This document shows positions 8,682-17,224 of a stretch of 39,241 bases of DNA, piece by piece. Below the pieces are notes generated by a model. That model ran no database searches. It was not told the origin of the DNA and saw only the letters and a list, made by a program, of their open reading frames with translations. The DNA lies in NCBI GenBank assembly GCA_964472945.1, contig CAYYNM010000003.1:1-39241 (forward strand), read 5' to 3'. Made by a program: the position numbers and the translations under genes. The stretch is from QPIN01 sp964472945. Its GTDB lineage: Bacteria > Pseudomonadota > Gammaproteobacteria > Methylococcales > Methylomonadaceae. Numbering within the stretch: the first letter of the stretch is position 1; each line of letters opens with the position of its first letter.

Positions 8682-8703
8682 AGCCCTTACTTAAGTAAGG
8701 GCT
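8682..8703. repeat. Perfect 22-bp palindrome upstream of the hydrolase gene
   Basis: AGCCCTTACTT followed directly by its exact complement AAGTAAGGGCT, with no loop. It ends 23 bases before the hydrolase start codon and has no T-tract after it. It could be an operator or a 5' UTR hairpin; the sequence does not decide. Confidence 0.7.
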
Positions 8704-8726
8704 GTTAATAGGTATATTGTTTTAAT

Positions 8727-9524
8727 ATGAAATTTTTTTTGCTAACTATTCAATGTTTTTTGTTAGTTTCCTGTGCAACTCCGGCACAAAGGTTTTATGA
8801 CAAAGCAACAGAGTTTGGATTTAGTTCTCAAATAATAAAATCAAAAAAATTTCAGCATACAATATATCAAACTAATACACCTGTAAAAAATGGCGTGCTT
8901 CATGTTTACCTTGATGGTGATGGAACACCATGGATAAGAAACCGTTGGGTTGCCACTGACCCAACAGCAAGAAATCCTCTAATTCTAAGGTTAATGAAAC
9001 TGGATACGATGCCTTCCCTTTTATTAGGAAGGCCTTGTTATTATGATTTGAAGCATAGGGTTGGCTGTGACAATAAATATTGGACGTCACATAGATACTC
9101 CAGATTAGTGGTTGATAGTATGGTATCCGTTTTAAACCAATGGCTTGATAAGCATAAGTTTAAAAAAGTGGTGTTAATTGGTTATAGTGGTGGTGGAAGT
9201 TTAGCTATGTTAATAGCAGGCGATATACAAAAAGTGAGTAAGGTGGTGACCGTCGCAGCTAATTTAGATATAGCTGCCTGGAGTCACTATCATGGTTATT
9301 TAACCTTAAAAGAATCTTTAAATCCTGCAGATGAAATGCTTTTAAGCAAAAAAATAAAACAATATCATTTTGCTGGGCAGGATGATGCGGAGGTGCCCGC
9401 TAGTATTATTGAGGAATTTGCAAATAACCAAGGTAATGCATCTTTTTATAAAGTAGAAAAACAGGATCATGCTAGCAATTGGGAGAGTGTGTGGCTTTAT
9501 ATACTCTCTATAATTAACAAATAA
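8727..9524 (+). CDS. Alpha/beta-hydrolase fold lipoprotein
   Basis: A 265-residue predicted lipoprotein: a hydrophobic leader ends in the lipobox Leu-Val-Ser-Cys (Cys16). The body has an alpha/beta-hydrolase nucleophile elbow GYSGGG (Ser154), a candidate acid at Asp219/Asp220 in AGQDDAEVP, and a candidate His248 near the C-terminus (QDHASNW). The region VYLDGDGTPWIRNRW is typical of a group of uncharacterised proteobacterial lipoprotein hydrolases. The substrate is unknown; an esterase or lipase activity in the periplasm or outer membrane would fit. It stands alone between the porin terminator and the caspase-kinase operon. Its ribosome site is weak (AGGT at a long distance). A role tied to the neighbouring secretion genes is not shown. 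Confidence 0.75.
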   Translation: MKFFLLTIQCFLLVSCATPAQRFYDKATEFGFSSQIIKSKKFQHTIYQTNTPVKNGVLHVYLDGDGTPWIRNRWVATDPTARNPLILRLMKLDTMPSLLLGRPCYYDLKHRVGCDNKYWTSHRYSRLVVDSMVSVLNQWLDKHKFKKVVLIGYSGGGSLAMLIAGDIQKVSKVVTVAANLDIAAWSHYHGYLTLKESLNPADEMLLSKKIKQYHFAGQDDAEVPASIIEEFANNQGNASFYKVEKQDHASNWESVWLYILSIINK

Positions 9525-9537
9525 GATAGAAAGTTGG

Positions 9538-9586
9538 CAACAGATTTCAAAGTTTTTTTATTGAAAGTATCTGTTGTATCTATAAT
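9538..9586 (+). promoter_or_regulatory. Inverted repeat and putative promoter upstream of the caspase-kinase operon
   Basis: Arms CAACAGAT-TTCAA (9538-9550) and TTGAA-agt-ATCTGTTG (9561-9576) form an interrupted hairpin. It is followed by a perfect TATAAT at 9581-9586, about 110 bases before the caspase-gene start. The -35 is poor (TTATTG with 17-base spacing). It could be an operator-promoter unit, or the 3' end of the hydrolase transcript. Confidence 0.35.
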
Positions 9587-9696
9587 ACCTATTAAAGACA
9601 GATAATTTTTTTCTAAGATAGTTTCAATCAGTCTAAATAATAAATTTAATATTAGCTGCTTGAGAATGAATGAGCATAATTTACGGCGGATTAAAG

Positions 9697-11970
9697 ATGA
9701 AAAAACTAATTTTACTCACGGCTATTGTTTTAATAGGATGTCAACCGGTAAGAGTTGATGAAGCCAATTATTTAAAAGCCACAGAAGGTTATAGCGCGGA
9801 AGATACCAATAAATTATTTGTAGTTGACTGTTTGTTACCTTCTCAAATTCGGAAGTTGGGTAGTCAAGTGACCTACTTAACAGCAAGGCGGCCCATTAAA
9901 ACTACCGCAGGTAATTGTGAAATGAGAGGGGGAGAGTATGTGGCTTATGATCGTAGTAATTATGCCAGTGCTTTAAAAGTCTGGTTACCACAAGCTAAAA
10001 GTGGTGATGTTAAGGCACAGGTGATGGTGGGGGAGATTTATGAAAAAGGTTTAGGGAGTATGGCAGACCCCGCTATGGCTTTTATGTGGTATAAAAAAGC
10101 TGCGTTAAAGGGGGACTCTAATGCGCAAATAAATTTAGGTCATTTATATGAAAAGGGCTTGGGGGTAAAAAAGAATTTACCTAAAGCACTAAACTGGTAT
10201 AGAAAAGCTTCAGGTCTAGAAAATACGGATTTAGAATTTGCCTCAGTTACTGAAACTAATGTGGCTGCTAGTTATGAACAGAAATTACAAAAATTAAGAG
10301 ATATATCTGCTAATTATCAGCAACAGGCAAATGCTTTACGAGTGAAATTAAACCAATCGCAAAAAAAATATAACCGTCAAAAAAATAAGTTACAACAGTT
10401 TAAGAAAAAGCTAGAGCACACTCAAAAGATATTAAATCAAGAAAAAAATAGTAGTAATGGTGATCTGAGTAAAATAAGAAAACTTAAATTTGAATTACAA
10501 AGTAACCAGGCTTCTTATCAGGCACAAAAAATAAAATTAGCAGAAATACACCAAGATAATTTGCAAGCAAGTTCTATATACCACAAACAATTGAAGAGCT
10601 TTAAACAGCAATTAAAAATTAGCGAAGAGGATTATTTTGATATTTTTGTTCAAATTAAGCGCGAAATGAAGAATATTGAGGCAAATGCTAAAACGGCTAA
10701 GTCAACACAAGATAAGTTATCTGTTGAACAAATGCGCAATAAACTTAAGACAGAAAAAGCCAATTTGTTAGCACTAGGCAAACAGATAAAACAATTAAAG
10801 AAAAATATTACAGAAACTTCTAAAATTACTACTAGTTTGGAAAATGAGGGTGGTAAGCGAATACAGTTTGCGCAAGCAGGAATAGAAATTATTGAACCTG
10901 CTATGATACTAACAAGAGGCATACCTAGCTATCAATTAAGATCGATTACAGCAAGTAAAAAAGTGATAGGTAGAGTTTCTTACCCACAAGCTTTGCAATC
11001 TTTAACGGTTAATGGAATTTCAACAAAAGTTGATGATAAAGGTGTGTTTCATGCCATGGTTGATATTAAGAATGAATTAAATGCTGTTGAAATTATTGCC
11101 AATTATAATAAAACTAAAAAGCCTAGTGTAATAAGCTTTAATTTGTTGGCAAAAGGGCAGTTTGAAAATTATATTGATTATGCAGCTCCTACTAATGCCA
11201 TTGCAAAGTCATACCCTTCAATTGATTTTGGTCGTTTTTATGCCTTGATTATTGGCAATAAAGACTATAAACAATTAAGTACTTTAAAAACTTCAGTCAG
11301 TGATGCTAAAGCTGTGGAACAGATTTTAAGAACTCAATATGGCTATAAAACAACTTTACTAATTAATGCAAATAGGCATCAAATGATGACTGCTTTTGAT
11401 GGCTTACGTAAGAAGCTTACTGAAAAAGATAATTTATTAATTTATTATGCTGGACACGGTGAAATAGACAAGTCAGATAATAGTGCTTATTGGTTGCCCA
11501 CAGATGCAGAGCCTGATAATACGGCTAACTGGTTGTCAAGCTATAGTATTACTCAGTTTATTAACATTATTAATGCCAGACATATTTTGGTGGTGGCTGA
11601 TTCATGTTATTCAGGTGCTATGACACAAAGATCTATCGCACGCTTACCAGATAAAATATCAGAAGCCAAACGCAAAAAATGGCTTCAATTTATGGTTAAC
11701 AGAAAAGCTAGAACAATAATGACATCAGGAGGGGTCAAGCCGGTACTTGATTCTGGTGGTGGGCAGCACTCGGTTTTTGCTAAAGCATTTTTAACTGCAT
11801 TAAGAAATAATACAGGATTGATGGAAGATTATGAATTATATAGAAAGGTAGAAAGTAATGTCCGACGAACCGCTTCCTTGGTTGGGTTTAATCAACAACC
11901 TCAGTATTCTGCAATGTTACATTCTGGACATCAGGGTAGCCCTTATTTTTTTGTTAGCAAAGGCCTTTAG
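9697..11970 (+). CDS. Lipoprotein with Sel1 repeats, coiled coil and caspase-like (C14) protease domain
   Basis: A 757-residue multidomain protein. The start MKKLILL at 9697 is preferred to one 27 bases upstream because it gives a clean lipoprotein leader (LIGC, Cys15) and has a GGCGG site before it. Domains in order: Sel1-type repeats at about 104-173 (EKGLG twice); a long Lys/Gln-rich coiled coil at about 190-375; an Ig-like beta domain at about 400-485; and a caspase/metacaspase-like domain at about 512-755. That last domain has the dyad His587 (YYAGHGEID) and Cys637 (ADSCYSG), both intact. The leader implies export and envelope anchoring, unusual for a protease fold better known from the cytoplasm. 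The kinase gene follows after 15 bases, so the two form an operon. The target is unknown. Confidence 0.88.
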   Translation: MKKLILLTAIVLIGCQPVRVDEANYLKATEGYSAEDTNKLFVVDCLLPSQIRKLGSQVTYLTARRPIKTTAGNCEMRGGEYVAYDRSNYASALKVWLPQAKSGDVKAQVMVGEIYEKGLGSMADPAMAFMWYKKAALKGDSNAQINLGHLYEKGLGVKKNLPKALNWYRKASGLENTDLEFASVTETNVAASYEQKLQKLRDISANYQQQANALRVKLNQSQKKYNRQKNKLQQFKKKLEHTQKILNQEKNSSNGDLSKIRKLKFELQSNQASYQAQKIKLAEIHQDNLQASSIYHKQLKSFKQQLKISEEDYFDIFVQIKREMKNIEANAKTAKSTQDKLSVEQMRNKLKTEKANLLALGKQIKQLKKNITETSKITTSLENEGGKRIQFAQAGIEIIEPAMILTRGIPSYQLRSITASKKVIGRVSYPQALQSLTVNGISTKVDDKGVFHAMVDIKNELNAVEIIANYNKTKKPSVISFNLLAKGQFENYIDYAAPTNAIAKSYPSIDFGRFYALIIGNKDYKQLSTLKTSVSDAKAVEQILRTQYGYKTTLLINANRHQMMTAFDGLRKKLTEKDNLLIYYAGHGEIDKSDNSAYWLPTDAEPDNTANWLSSYSITQFINIINARHILVVADSCYSGAMTQRSIARLPDKISEAKRKKWLQFMVNRKARTIMTSGGVKPVLDSGGGQHSVFAKAFLTALRNNTGLMEDYELYRKVESNVRRTASLVGFNQQPQYSAMLHSGHQGSPYFFVSKGL

Positions 11971-11985
11971 TTATACGGGTTAATT

Positions 11986-13479
11986 ATGAGTTCCTCTAAA
12001 AATAATGAATTAGATGATGCAACCGTTATTCAGCGTCCCAACAATAGGGGTAATGATGAAACGGTTATTAATATTAATTCATCGGTTGATGATGCGACAG
12101 TTGTTCAACAAAAGCACAGTATCCACACGGAACAACAGGAGCAAAAAACTGCTGTTATGCATGATATAAATATGGCTTCTGCTGCAAATGTATCTATAAC
12201 CTTAAGTGTTGGTTCTATTTTACAACGACGTTTTGTGTTGCAGGAAGTGTTAGGTAGTGGAGGGATGGGTACGGTTTATAGAGCAACAGATTTACGTCGA
12301 CAGGAAGCTCAAGATCAACAACCTGATGTGGCTATTAAAGTTTTAAATAATGAATACAGGGATGACCCTGAATTATTTATCGCCTTACAAAGAGAAACTA
12401 AAAAAACCCAATTATTAGCACATCCAAATATTGTGACTGTTTATGATTTTGATCGTGATGGTAGCAATGTTTTTATGGTAATGGAGTTGTTAGAAGGAAA
12501 GTCCCTATCTCAATTTATCAGGGAAGATTGCGTAGGTGGAATGGCTTTTAAAAAAGCTAATAGAATAATCAGAGGGTTGGCTTTGGCATTAGCCTATGCG
12601 CATAACAATAATATAATTCATTCAGACTTTAAGCCTGGTAATGTTTTTATCACGAAAGATGAACACGTTAAAGTATTGGATTTTGGCATTGCCTGTGCCG
12701 CAGTACGCAACGAATTAGAACATGATGATACGGTCTTTAATGCGCGTGATTTGGGGGCTTTAACTCCTGCATATGCAAGTTTGGAAATGATACAGGGTAA
12801 AGACCCCGATCCATCAGATGATGTTTATGCATTAGCTTGTGTTTGCTATGAAATCCTAAGTGGAAAACATCCCTACGGAAAACTTTCAGCGGAAAAAGCC
12901 TTGGAAGTGGGCCTGGAAGTACCAGTGATTAAAGGGTTAAACCGTAGACAGCAAAATGCTTTGAACCGTGCTTTAGCACTAACCCGAGAACAACGTACGG
13001 CAACTGTAGGTATGTTTCTTGATAATATAGAACCTCAAGTTTTCTGGCCAAAGTTGTTGATTGCTATGTTAGTTATAGGGAGCCTGGGTTTTGTTGCTAG
13101 TTATTACTATGTTTTTAATGAGTTGGATATTGTTGATGACTCAATAATTAAACTTTCTGATGAACAAAAGTTAGCGGTTAAAGATTTTTTAGAGCTAGCT
13201 GATATTCATTTTGAAGTTGGGTATTTAACAGCTCCTTCAGGCAGTAATGCTTTATGGGCTTATCGGCAAGTCTTAACTATAGATCCTTATAATAAAGATG
13301 CCAAAAAAGGTTTAAAGAAAATTGCGAGTCTTATTCAAAAAAAGGCGTTTGAATTATATGACTCAGGTAATTACAAAGCAAGTTTAATGAAGGTTGAAGA
13401 AGGTTTAGAAGCTGTTCCAAAAGATGAATCTTTATTAAACTTAAAAAATCAAATTTTAAAAGCAGCCGTTTTAAATTAA
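11986..13479 (+). CDS. Transmembrane Ser/Thr protein kinase, candidate T6SS PpkA-type kinase
   Basis: A 497-residue membrane kinase. Residues 1-70 are disordered and polar with three similar motifs, DDATVIQ (Thr13), DETVIN (Thr26) and DDATVVQ (Thr38). The kinase domain runs from about 80 to 345: glycine loop LGSGGMG (89-95), Lys118 in VAIKVL, catalytic loop HSDFKPGN with Asp214, and DFG at 232-234. The usual HRD is HSD, and APE is replaced by ASLE. One membrane segment (about 355-375) precedes a TPR-like C-terminus predicted to be periplasmic. It lacks the long C-terminal part of P. aeruginosa PpkA. It shares an operon with the caspase lipoprotein and lies near an FHA protein and a PP2C phosphatase, so I infer it is the kinase of the T6SS threonine-phosphorylation switch; the kinase assignment itself is firm. 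Confidence 0.88.
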   Translation: MSSSKNNELDDATVIQRPNNRGNDETVININSSVDDATVVQQKHSIHTEQQEQKTAVMHDINMASAANVSITLSVGSILQRRFVLQEVLGSGGMGTVYRATDLRRQEAQDQQPDVAIKVLNNEYRDDPELFIALQRETKKTQLLAHPNIVTVYDFDRDGSNVFMVMELLEGKSLSQFIREDCVGGMAFKKANRIIRGLALALAYAHNNNIIHSDFKPGNVFITKDEHVKVLDFGIACAAVRNELEHDDTVFNARDLGALTPAYASLEMIQGKDPDPSDDVYALACVCYEILSGKHPYGKLSAEKALEVGLEVPVIKGLNRRQQNALNRALALTREQRTATVGMFLDNIEPQVFWPKLLIAMLVIGSLGFVASYYYVFNELDIVDDSIIKLSDEQKLAVKDFLELADIHFEVGYLTAPSGSNALWAYRQVLTIDPYNKDAKKGLKKIASLIQKKAFELYDSGNYKASLMKVEEGLEAVPKDESLLNLKNQILKAAVLN

Positions 13480-13503
13480 AAGGTTTTGTGAAGTTGTATC
13501 TTC

Positions 13504-13525
13504 GTAGGAGCGGCTTTAGCCGCGA
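13504..13525. repeat. REP-like palindrome (GGAGCGGCTTTAGCCGCGA type)
   Basis: GTAGGAGCGGCTTTAGCCGCGA contains the inverted repeat GCGGC/GCCGC around a TTTA centre. It is a dispersed REP type seen in many gammaproteobacteria, located just after the kinase gene in the convergent gap. Confidence 0.75.
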
Positions 13526-13537
13526 CATCTATAGTTT

Positions 13538-13607
13538 TGTAGGGCAGACTTTCAGTCCGTAAAACTGAAATAAACTGTCTCTATGGCGGACTGAAGTCCG
13601 CCCTACA
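13538..13607. repeat. REP-like inverted pair (TGTAGGGC...GCCCTACA)
   Basis: Left arm TGTAGGGCAGACTTTCAGTC (13538-13557) and right arm GACTGAAGTCCGCCCTACA (ending at 13607) are near-complementary and separated by about 25 bases. It sits between two convergent genes, the classic site for BIME-type elements, and may act as a bidirectional transcript end. Confidence 0.8.
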
Positions 13608-13659
13608 GTTTAAAGCCTATAAAAAACAGGGTAAAGTAGATATGTTTCTTTTTTGCACT

Positions 13660-16590
13660 TTAAAAGTCAAACCTCACGCCTAAATTAACAGATTGTGAAG
13701 AAATATATCTCATAGCAATACGGTTATCGTATTGTATAAACGCAGAGCTACCGTACGGTAATTGAACTGATACTGACGCACTTATATTCATATAATCTCG
13801 GTCTGGTTTATCAGTTTGAATGGTAAAACCATTGTTATTGGAACTAACAAAATCAGCATTAATAATTCGACTATTATTTTGGTATTGATGCTCCCATTCC
13901 AGTATCAATTGAGAACTAAATACACCGAGGGAAGTACTTGTTACCTTGGATGCTACTACACCAATATCAGTAGTTAATGAATTCATGCTTTGAGCATTAT
14001 AGTTTATGTTTAAGCCTAAATCAGCACCATATTCTTGAGAAGCATTAATATTGTTATGAGTATATTCAGTACTTCCTCTTATACCAAAACTCCATTCCTG
14101 ATAGGGAATGTCATATCCCATATTAATGTTGAAATTACTTTGTAATCCATCAGCATTACTGCTAGCAACCGTATTAACACTCCCCACAGCATCAATATAA
14201 TTAATGTTTCGATTGGTGTGGTACTGGTTATAAGCACCGCTGACCATTAAATCAACATACCAGTTATCGGTTAAATTGATTGAACCAAATCCAGTTAAAC
14301 TATAATTATTGAGCGCTTGGTTGCCGCCTTGTGCTGCAAATTGTGTGGTGGCATTACTGTAGCCCACCGCAAGTCCCAATAATAAACGCTGACTCATCCG
14401 GTAATCAACTCCTCCGGTAAAACCATAAGAATTAGAATAAAAACCACGTTCCAATAGAGAGGTTTCACGGTCAGTAAAATTAAACTGGGCATTTAAAAAT
14501 GCGCCCAACTGACTTTGCAGGCTATCACCTTCATAACTATTCTCGCTTGCATTTACTACATTGTTATAATAAGGAAATTTCATGGCTAGGATATTAATTG
14601 GCAGAGTATTACCATTAAAGAGCATGGCTAATTTTTGATAATTTTGAAAGCCTCCCATACCTGAAGTTTGTGTTCTATTTGCCATAAGACGCTGAGTAAT
14701 ATTGGCACTTTGAATCTGGCTGGTGATATTAGATGTTGTTTCTATTGCCGCTTGCTGTTGTGGTGCGATTTCTGCTAAAGCTTTTTGATACACAGCAGTT
14801 CCACCTGGTTGACTCAACAAAGGTGTCAGCCTATTCAGAGCTGCTTGTGGTATAACTTTACTAACAGGTAGGAGTGGTGAATCGGGAGGTAATACTTCAT
14901 TTATTTGCAAGTTTAGCTTTGTCCCATCATTAACAACAGTACAACTTATATTAAAGGGTAAATTATTACAAAATACATTGCTAAATTGATTGTTAATACT
15001 CTGAGCCGCAATCAAATTAAACTGGTTACCTATTGCTGGTACAAAGCTGTTAATTAATTTGATATCAAGCACACCGCCTAGTGTTACATTGCCACTTGCA
15101 TCAATGGCATCATATTGAGTGCCTCGTGTTAAACCCCCTAACTCCATGGTTAATGTATTGCTGTTAGCAAAGGTGATATTTTGTGCAGTAATCAAAGCTG
15201 GACTATTTCCTGGTGAATAACTGCCGGCAAACGTGATATGACCAAGATACCCCCCCGACCCTGAAACGACACCCAATAAACTAAGGCCAGGACCCAAATC
15301 TAAAATAGTCCCATTATTTATCAAAGTACCTCCAAAATTGCCGCTACTAAAAGCTAACCCCCCTGTTTGATTATGAGTGGTGCCTTGATAGGTATTATTA
15401 CCTGCAAGTGTTAAATTACCATTTCCTATTTTAACCAGGCTACCGCTACCACTTATATTTCCTGCATAAGTTCCATTTCCAGTCTGATCAAAAACAAGCT
15501 GAGCGTTATTAAGTATATTACCTTGTAAACTGCTGCTATTACCTTGCAAAATACCCGTGTTTACGGTGGTGCCTCCAGTGTAATTATTACTCCCAGTAAT
15601 AATTAGCGTTCCTGCACCTTGCTTGATCAGGTTTCCGCTGCCACTTATACTCCCTATAAAAGTTCCATTTCCAGTCTGATCAAAAACAAGCTGAGCGTTA
15701 TTAAGTATATTACCTTGTAAACTGCTGCTATTACCTTGCAAAATACCCGTGTTTACGGTGGTGCCTCCAGTGTAAGTATTATTTCCCGTAATAAGCAGTG
15801 CTCCCGAACCTTGCTTGGTCAGATTACCATTACCATTTATATTACCTGCATAGGATAAAGTGGTATTACCATCAACATCAAAGGTACCACCACCGGAGTT
15901 AACCGTGACACCTCGAAAGGCATTAAGCGTGAAGTTCGTTGTAGTTTTCAGTATACCTTGGTCAAAGTTTAAAAAATTAGCGGTGGTTGATGATGGTGCA
16001 GGGCCTAAGTCATTGTCGGAAGAAATAATTAAAGTAGAGTTATTAATATCATTTTTTCCAAAAACATTTATCTGGTATGAAGCAAAGGTAGTATTAGTAG
16101 TGCCATGATTAATACCAGTAGTACCTGTTACTGTTGGGAAAAATCGAAACTGTAGGGTAGAAGCAGCTCCAATGTAATAAATACCTCCTTGTGTCGGTGC
16201 ATTAGTCGTCCATGAAAAAGGGTTAAGACTTATATTATTATGAATTTGCCCAGAAAAAAGACCTATATTATTAGGGGAACCTGTTTGAACTGTACCTCGA
16301 GGTATCCATGCCACATACTCTTGAATGATACAGTTGGGGCAGAAATTTTGATTTGTAAAGGTAATGTTAGCATTACCTATTAATGAAAGAGAACTTCCTG
16401 CCGAGACATTGGCAATATTGCCAGAAAAATTACCCGAAGTAACACTGGTAAATAAAGGGTTACTAATAGTCATAAAACCATGAATATTATTGTAATCTAC
16501 GTTACTACTAAGGTTTGTTGCAAACCCTGAACTACAATAAAACCACAACAGGTAAAAAACTAGCCAGGCTATTCGATATGATATTTTCAT
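13660..16590 (-). CDS. Autotransporter (type Va) with PATR-type passenger repeats
   Basis: A 976-residue surface protein. An N-terminal signal peptide (about 1-24) ends at SSGFA before TNLSS. The passenger is a Gly/Asn/Thr-rich beta-helix with passenger-associated repeats of the form GNGNLTLAGNNTYQG and GGTTVNTGILQGNSS at about residues 240-420. The C-terminal autotransporter beta-barrel, about residues 690-976, ends in an aromatic GVRFDF. Two 116-base stretches in the passenger region (15468-15583 and 15660-15775) are identical, giving a 64-residue repeat period. The gene lies downstream of tssJ on the same strand with a gap of 73 bases and could share its transcript. Its function is unknown; adhesion or biofilm roles are common in the family. 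No catalytic motif is visible in the passenger. Confidence 0.9.
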   Translation of the reverse strand: MKISYRIAWLVFYLLWFYCSSGFATNLSSNVDYNNIHGFMTISNPLFTSVTSGNFSGNIANVSAGSSLSLIGNANITFTNQNFCPNCIIQEYVAWIPRGTVQTGSPNNIGLFSGQIHNNISLNPFSWTTNAPTQGGIYYIGAASTLQFRFFPTVTGTTGINHGTTNTTFASYQINVFGKNDINNSTLIISSDNDLGPAPSSTTANFLNFDQGILKTTTNFTLNAFRGVTVNSGGGTFDVDGNTTLSYAGNINGNGNLTKQGSGALLITGNNTYTGGTTVNTGILQGNSSSLQGNILNNAQLVFDQTGNGTFIGSISGSGNLIKQGAGTLIITGSNNYTGGTTVNTGILQGNSSSLQGNILNNAQLVFDQTGNGTYAGNISGSGSLVKIGNGNLTLAGNNTYQGTTHNQTGGLAFSSGNFGGTLINNGTILDLGPGLSLLGVVSGSGGYLGHITFAGSYSPGNSPALITAQNITFANSNTLTMELGGLTRGTQYDAIDASGNVTLGGVLDIKLINSFVPAIGNQFNLIAAQSINNQFSNVFCNNLPFNISCTVVNDGTKLNLQINEVLPPDSPLLPVSKVIPQAALNRLTPLLSQPGGTAVYQKALAEIAPQQQAAIETTSNITSQIQSANITQRLMANRTQTSGMGGFQNYQKLAMLFNGNTLPINILAMKFPYYNNVVNASENSYEGDSLQSQLGAFLNAQFNFTDRETSLLERGFYSNSYGFTGGVDYRMSQRLLLGLAVGYSNATTQFAAQGGNQALNNYSLTGFGSINLTDNWYVDLMVSGAYNQYHTNRNINYIDAVGSVNTVASSNADGLQSNFNINMGYDIPYQEWSFGIRGSTEYTHNNINASQEYGADLGLNINYNAQSMNSLTTDIGVVASKVTSTSLGVFSSQLILEWEHQYQNNSRIINADFVSSNNNGFTIQTDKPDRDYMNISASVSVQLPYGSSAFIQYDNRIAMRYISSQSVNLGVRFDF
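15468..15583. repeat. 116-bp direct repeat, copy 1 (inside autotransporter)
   Basis: Identical base for base to 15660-15775; the offset is 192 bases, so the reading frame is kept and 64 residues are duplicated. Confidence 0.95.
15660..15775. repeat. 116-bp direct repeat, copy 2 (inside autotransporter)
   Basis: Second identical copy. Sequence between and beyond the copies has diverged (for example GTYAGNISGSG against GTFIGSISGSG), which suggests a recent duplication or conversion within an older repeat array. Confidence 0.95.
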
Positions 16591-16663
16591 AGTGATGTTT
16601 TCATTTTTTATATGTATTCGAATTAGCCTGGAGTTGGTGAATAATTGATTATTAAATAGTCGC

Positions 16664-17146
16664 CTAGTTTTCTCCAGATGGTTTTAATATAACTTCATAT
16701 TTTTTTAAATTAATAGTTAGAGGAGGAAGGTTTTTATCATGATCAATTTTAAATATTGATTTCCACTGGGATTTGTCAAGATCCCTGTAGGCAGCAAGTA
16801 CGGCTATAAAATTACTTTTTCTTTGGATTTCAAAAACTTTGTTAAGAATTTTTTGCCCCGGTATTATTTCAAGTTCCTTTCTGTATAATAAATCTTGAGC
16901 CAAAATAGTCTTGTCATTTTCATACAAGGTAAAAAAATCGTTTTTATCAAAAGTATCAATATGCGTCAATTGGTAGATGCGAAGAACAATGGGAGAAGCT
17001 CTGTTCTTATAATCTGGATTAAGGTTTTCAGTAGCGATAATGTTTAAGTCTATAGGAATGGAAGTTTTTGGTGTACTACAAGCGGAAAGCATTAAAATGC
17101 TGAGAAAAATAAAAAAAAAATTGAAATAGGAGTAGGTCTGTTTCAC
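16664..17146 (-). CDS. tssJ: T6SS outer-membrane lipoprotein TssJ
   Basis: A 160-residue lipoprotein that anchors the TssL-TssM membrane complex to the outer membrane. The leader ends in the lipobox Leu-Ser-Ala-Cys (Cys23). The mature part shows the family pattern: LNPDYKNRASPIVLRIYQL, a DFFTLYEND segment, LEIIPGQ and AAYRDLDKSQWKS. The start is a GTG at 17146 with an AAGG site upstream; the next in-frame Met lies inside the leader. It is transcribed away from the main T6SS operon, with the autotransporter behind it, whereas tssJ usually sits next to tssK, tssL and fha in the same direction. The shared intergenic region holds a MITE-like palindrome. Confidence 0.93.
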   Translation of the reverse strand: MKQTYSYFNFFFIFLSILMLSACSTPKTSIPIDLNIIATENLNPDYKNRASPIVLRIYQLTHIDTFDKNDFFTLYENDKTILAQDLLYRKELEIIPGQKILNKVFEIQRKSNFIAVLAAYRDLDKSQWKSIFKIDHDKNLPPLTINLKKYEVILKPSGEN

Positions 17147-17224
17147 TTAATTGGCCTTATTTGTTAAAAATACAAAAAATTTAGCACCTTTCATAACGAC
17201 TAAAAAATAGTTGACACTTTTAAC

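Noticed and set aside
10650..10922. Minus-strand open frame opposite the coiled coil of the caspase lipoprotein
   Set aside because: Its hydrophobic look is explained by the complement of Lys/Gln-rich codons; no ribosome site or neighbours support it.
15468..15775. CRISPR-like or tandem-array repeat
   Set aside because: Only two long copies, in frame inside a coding sequence and translating to known passenger repeats; no spacer structure.
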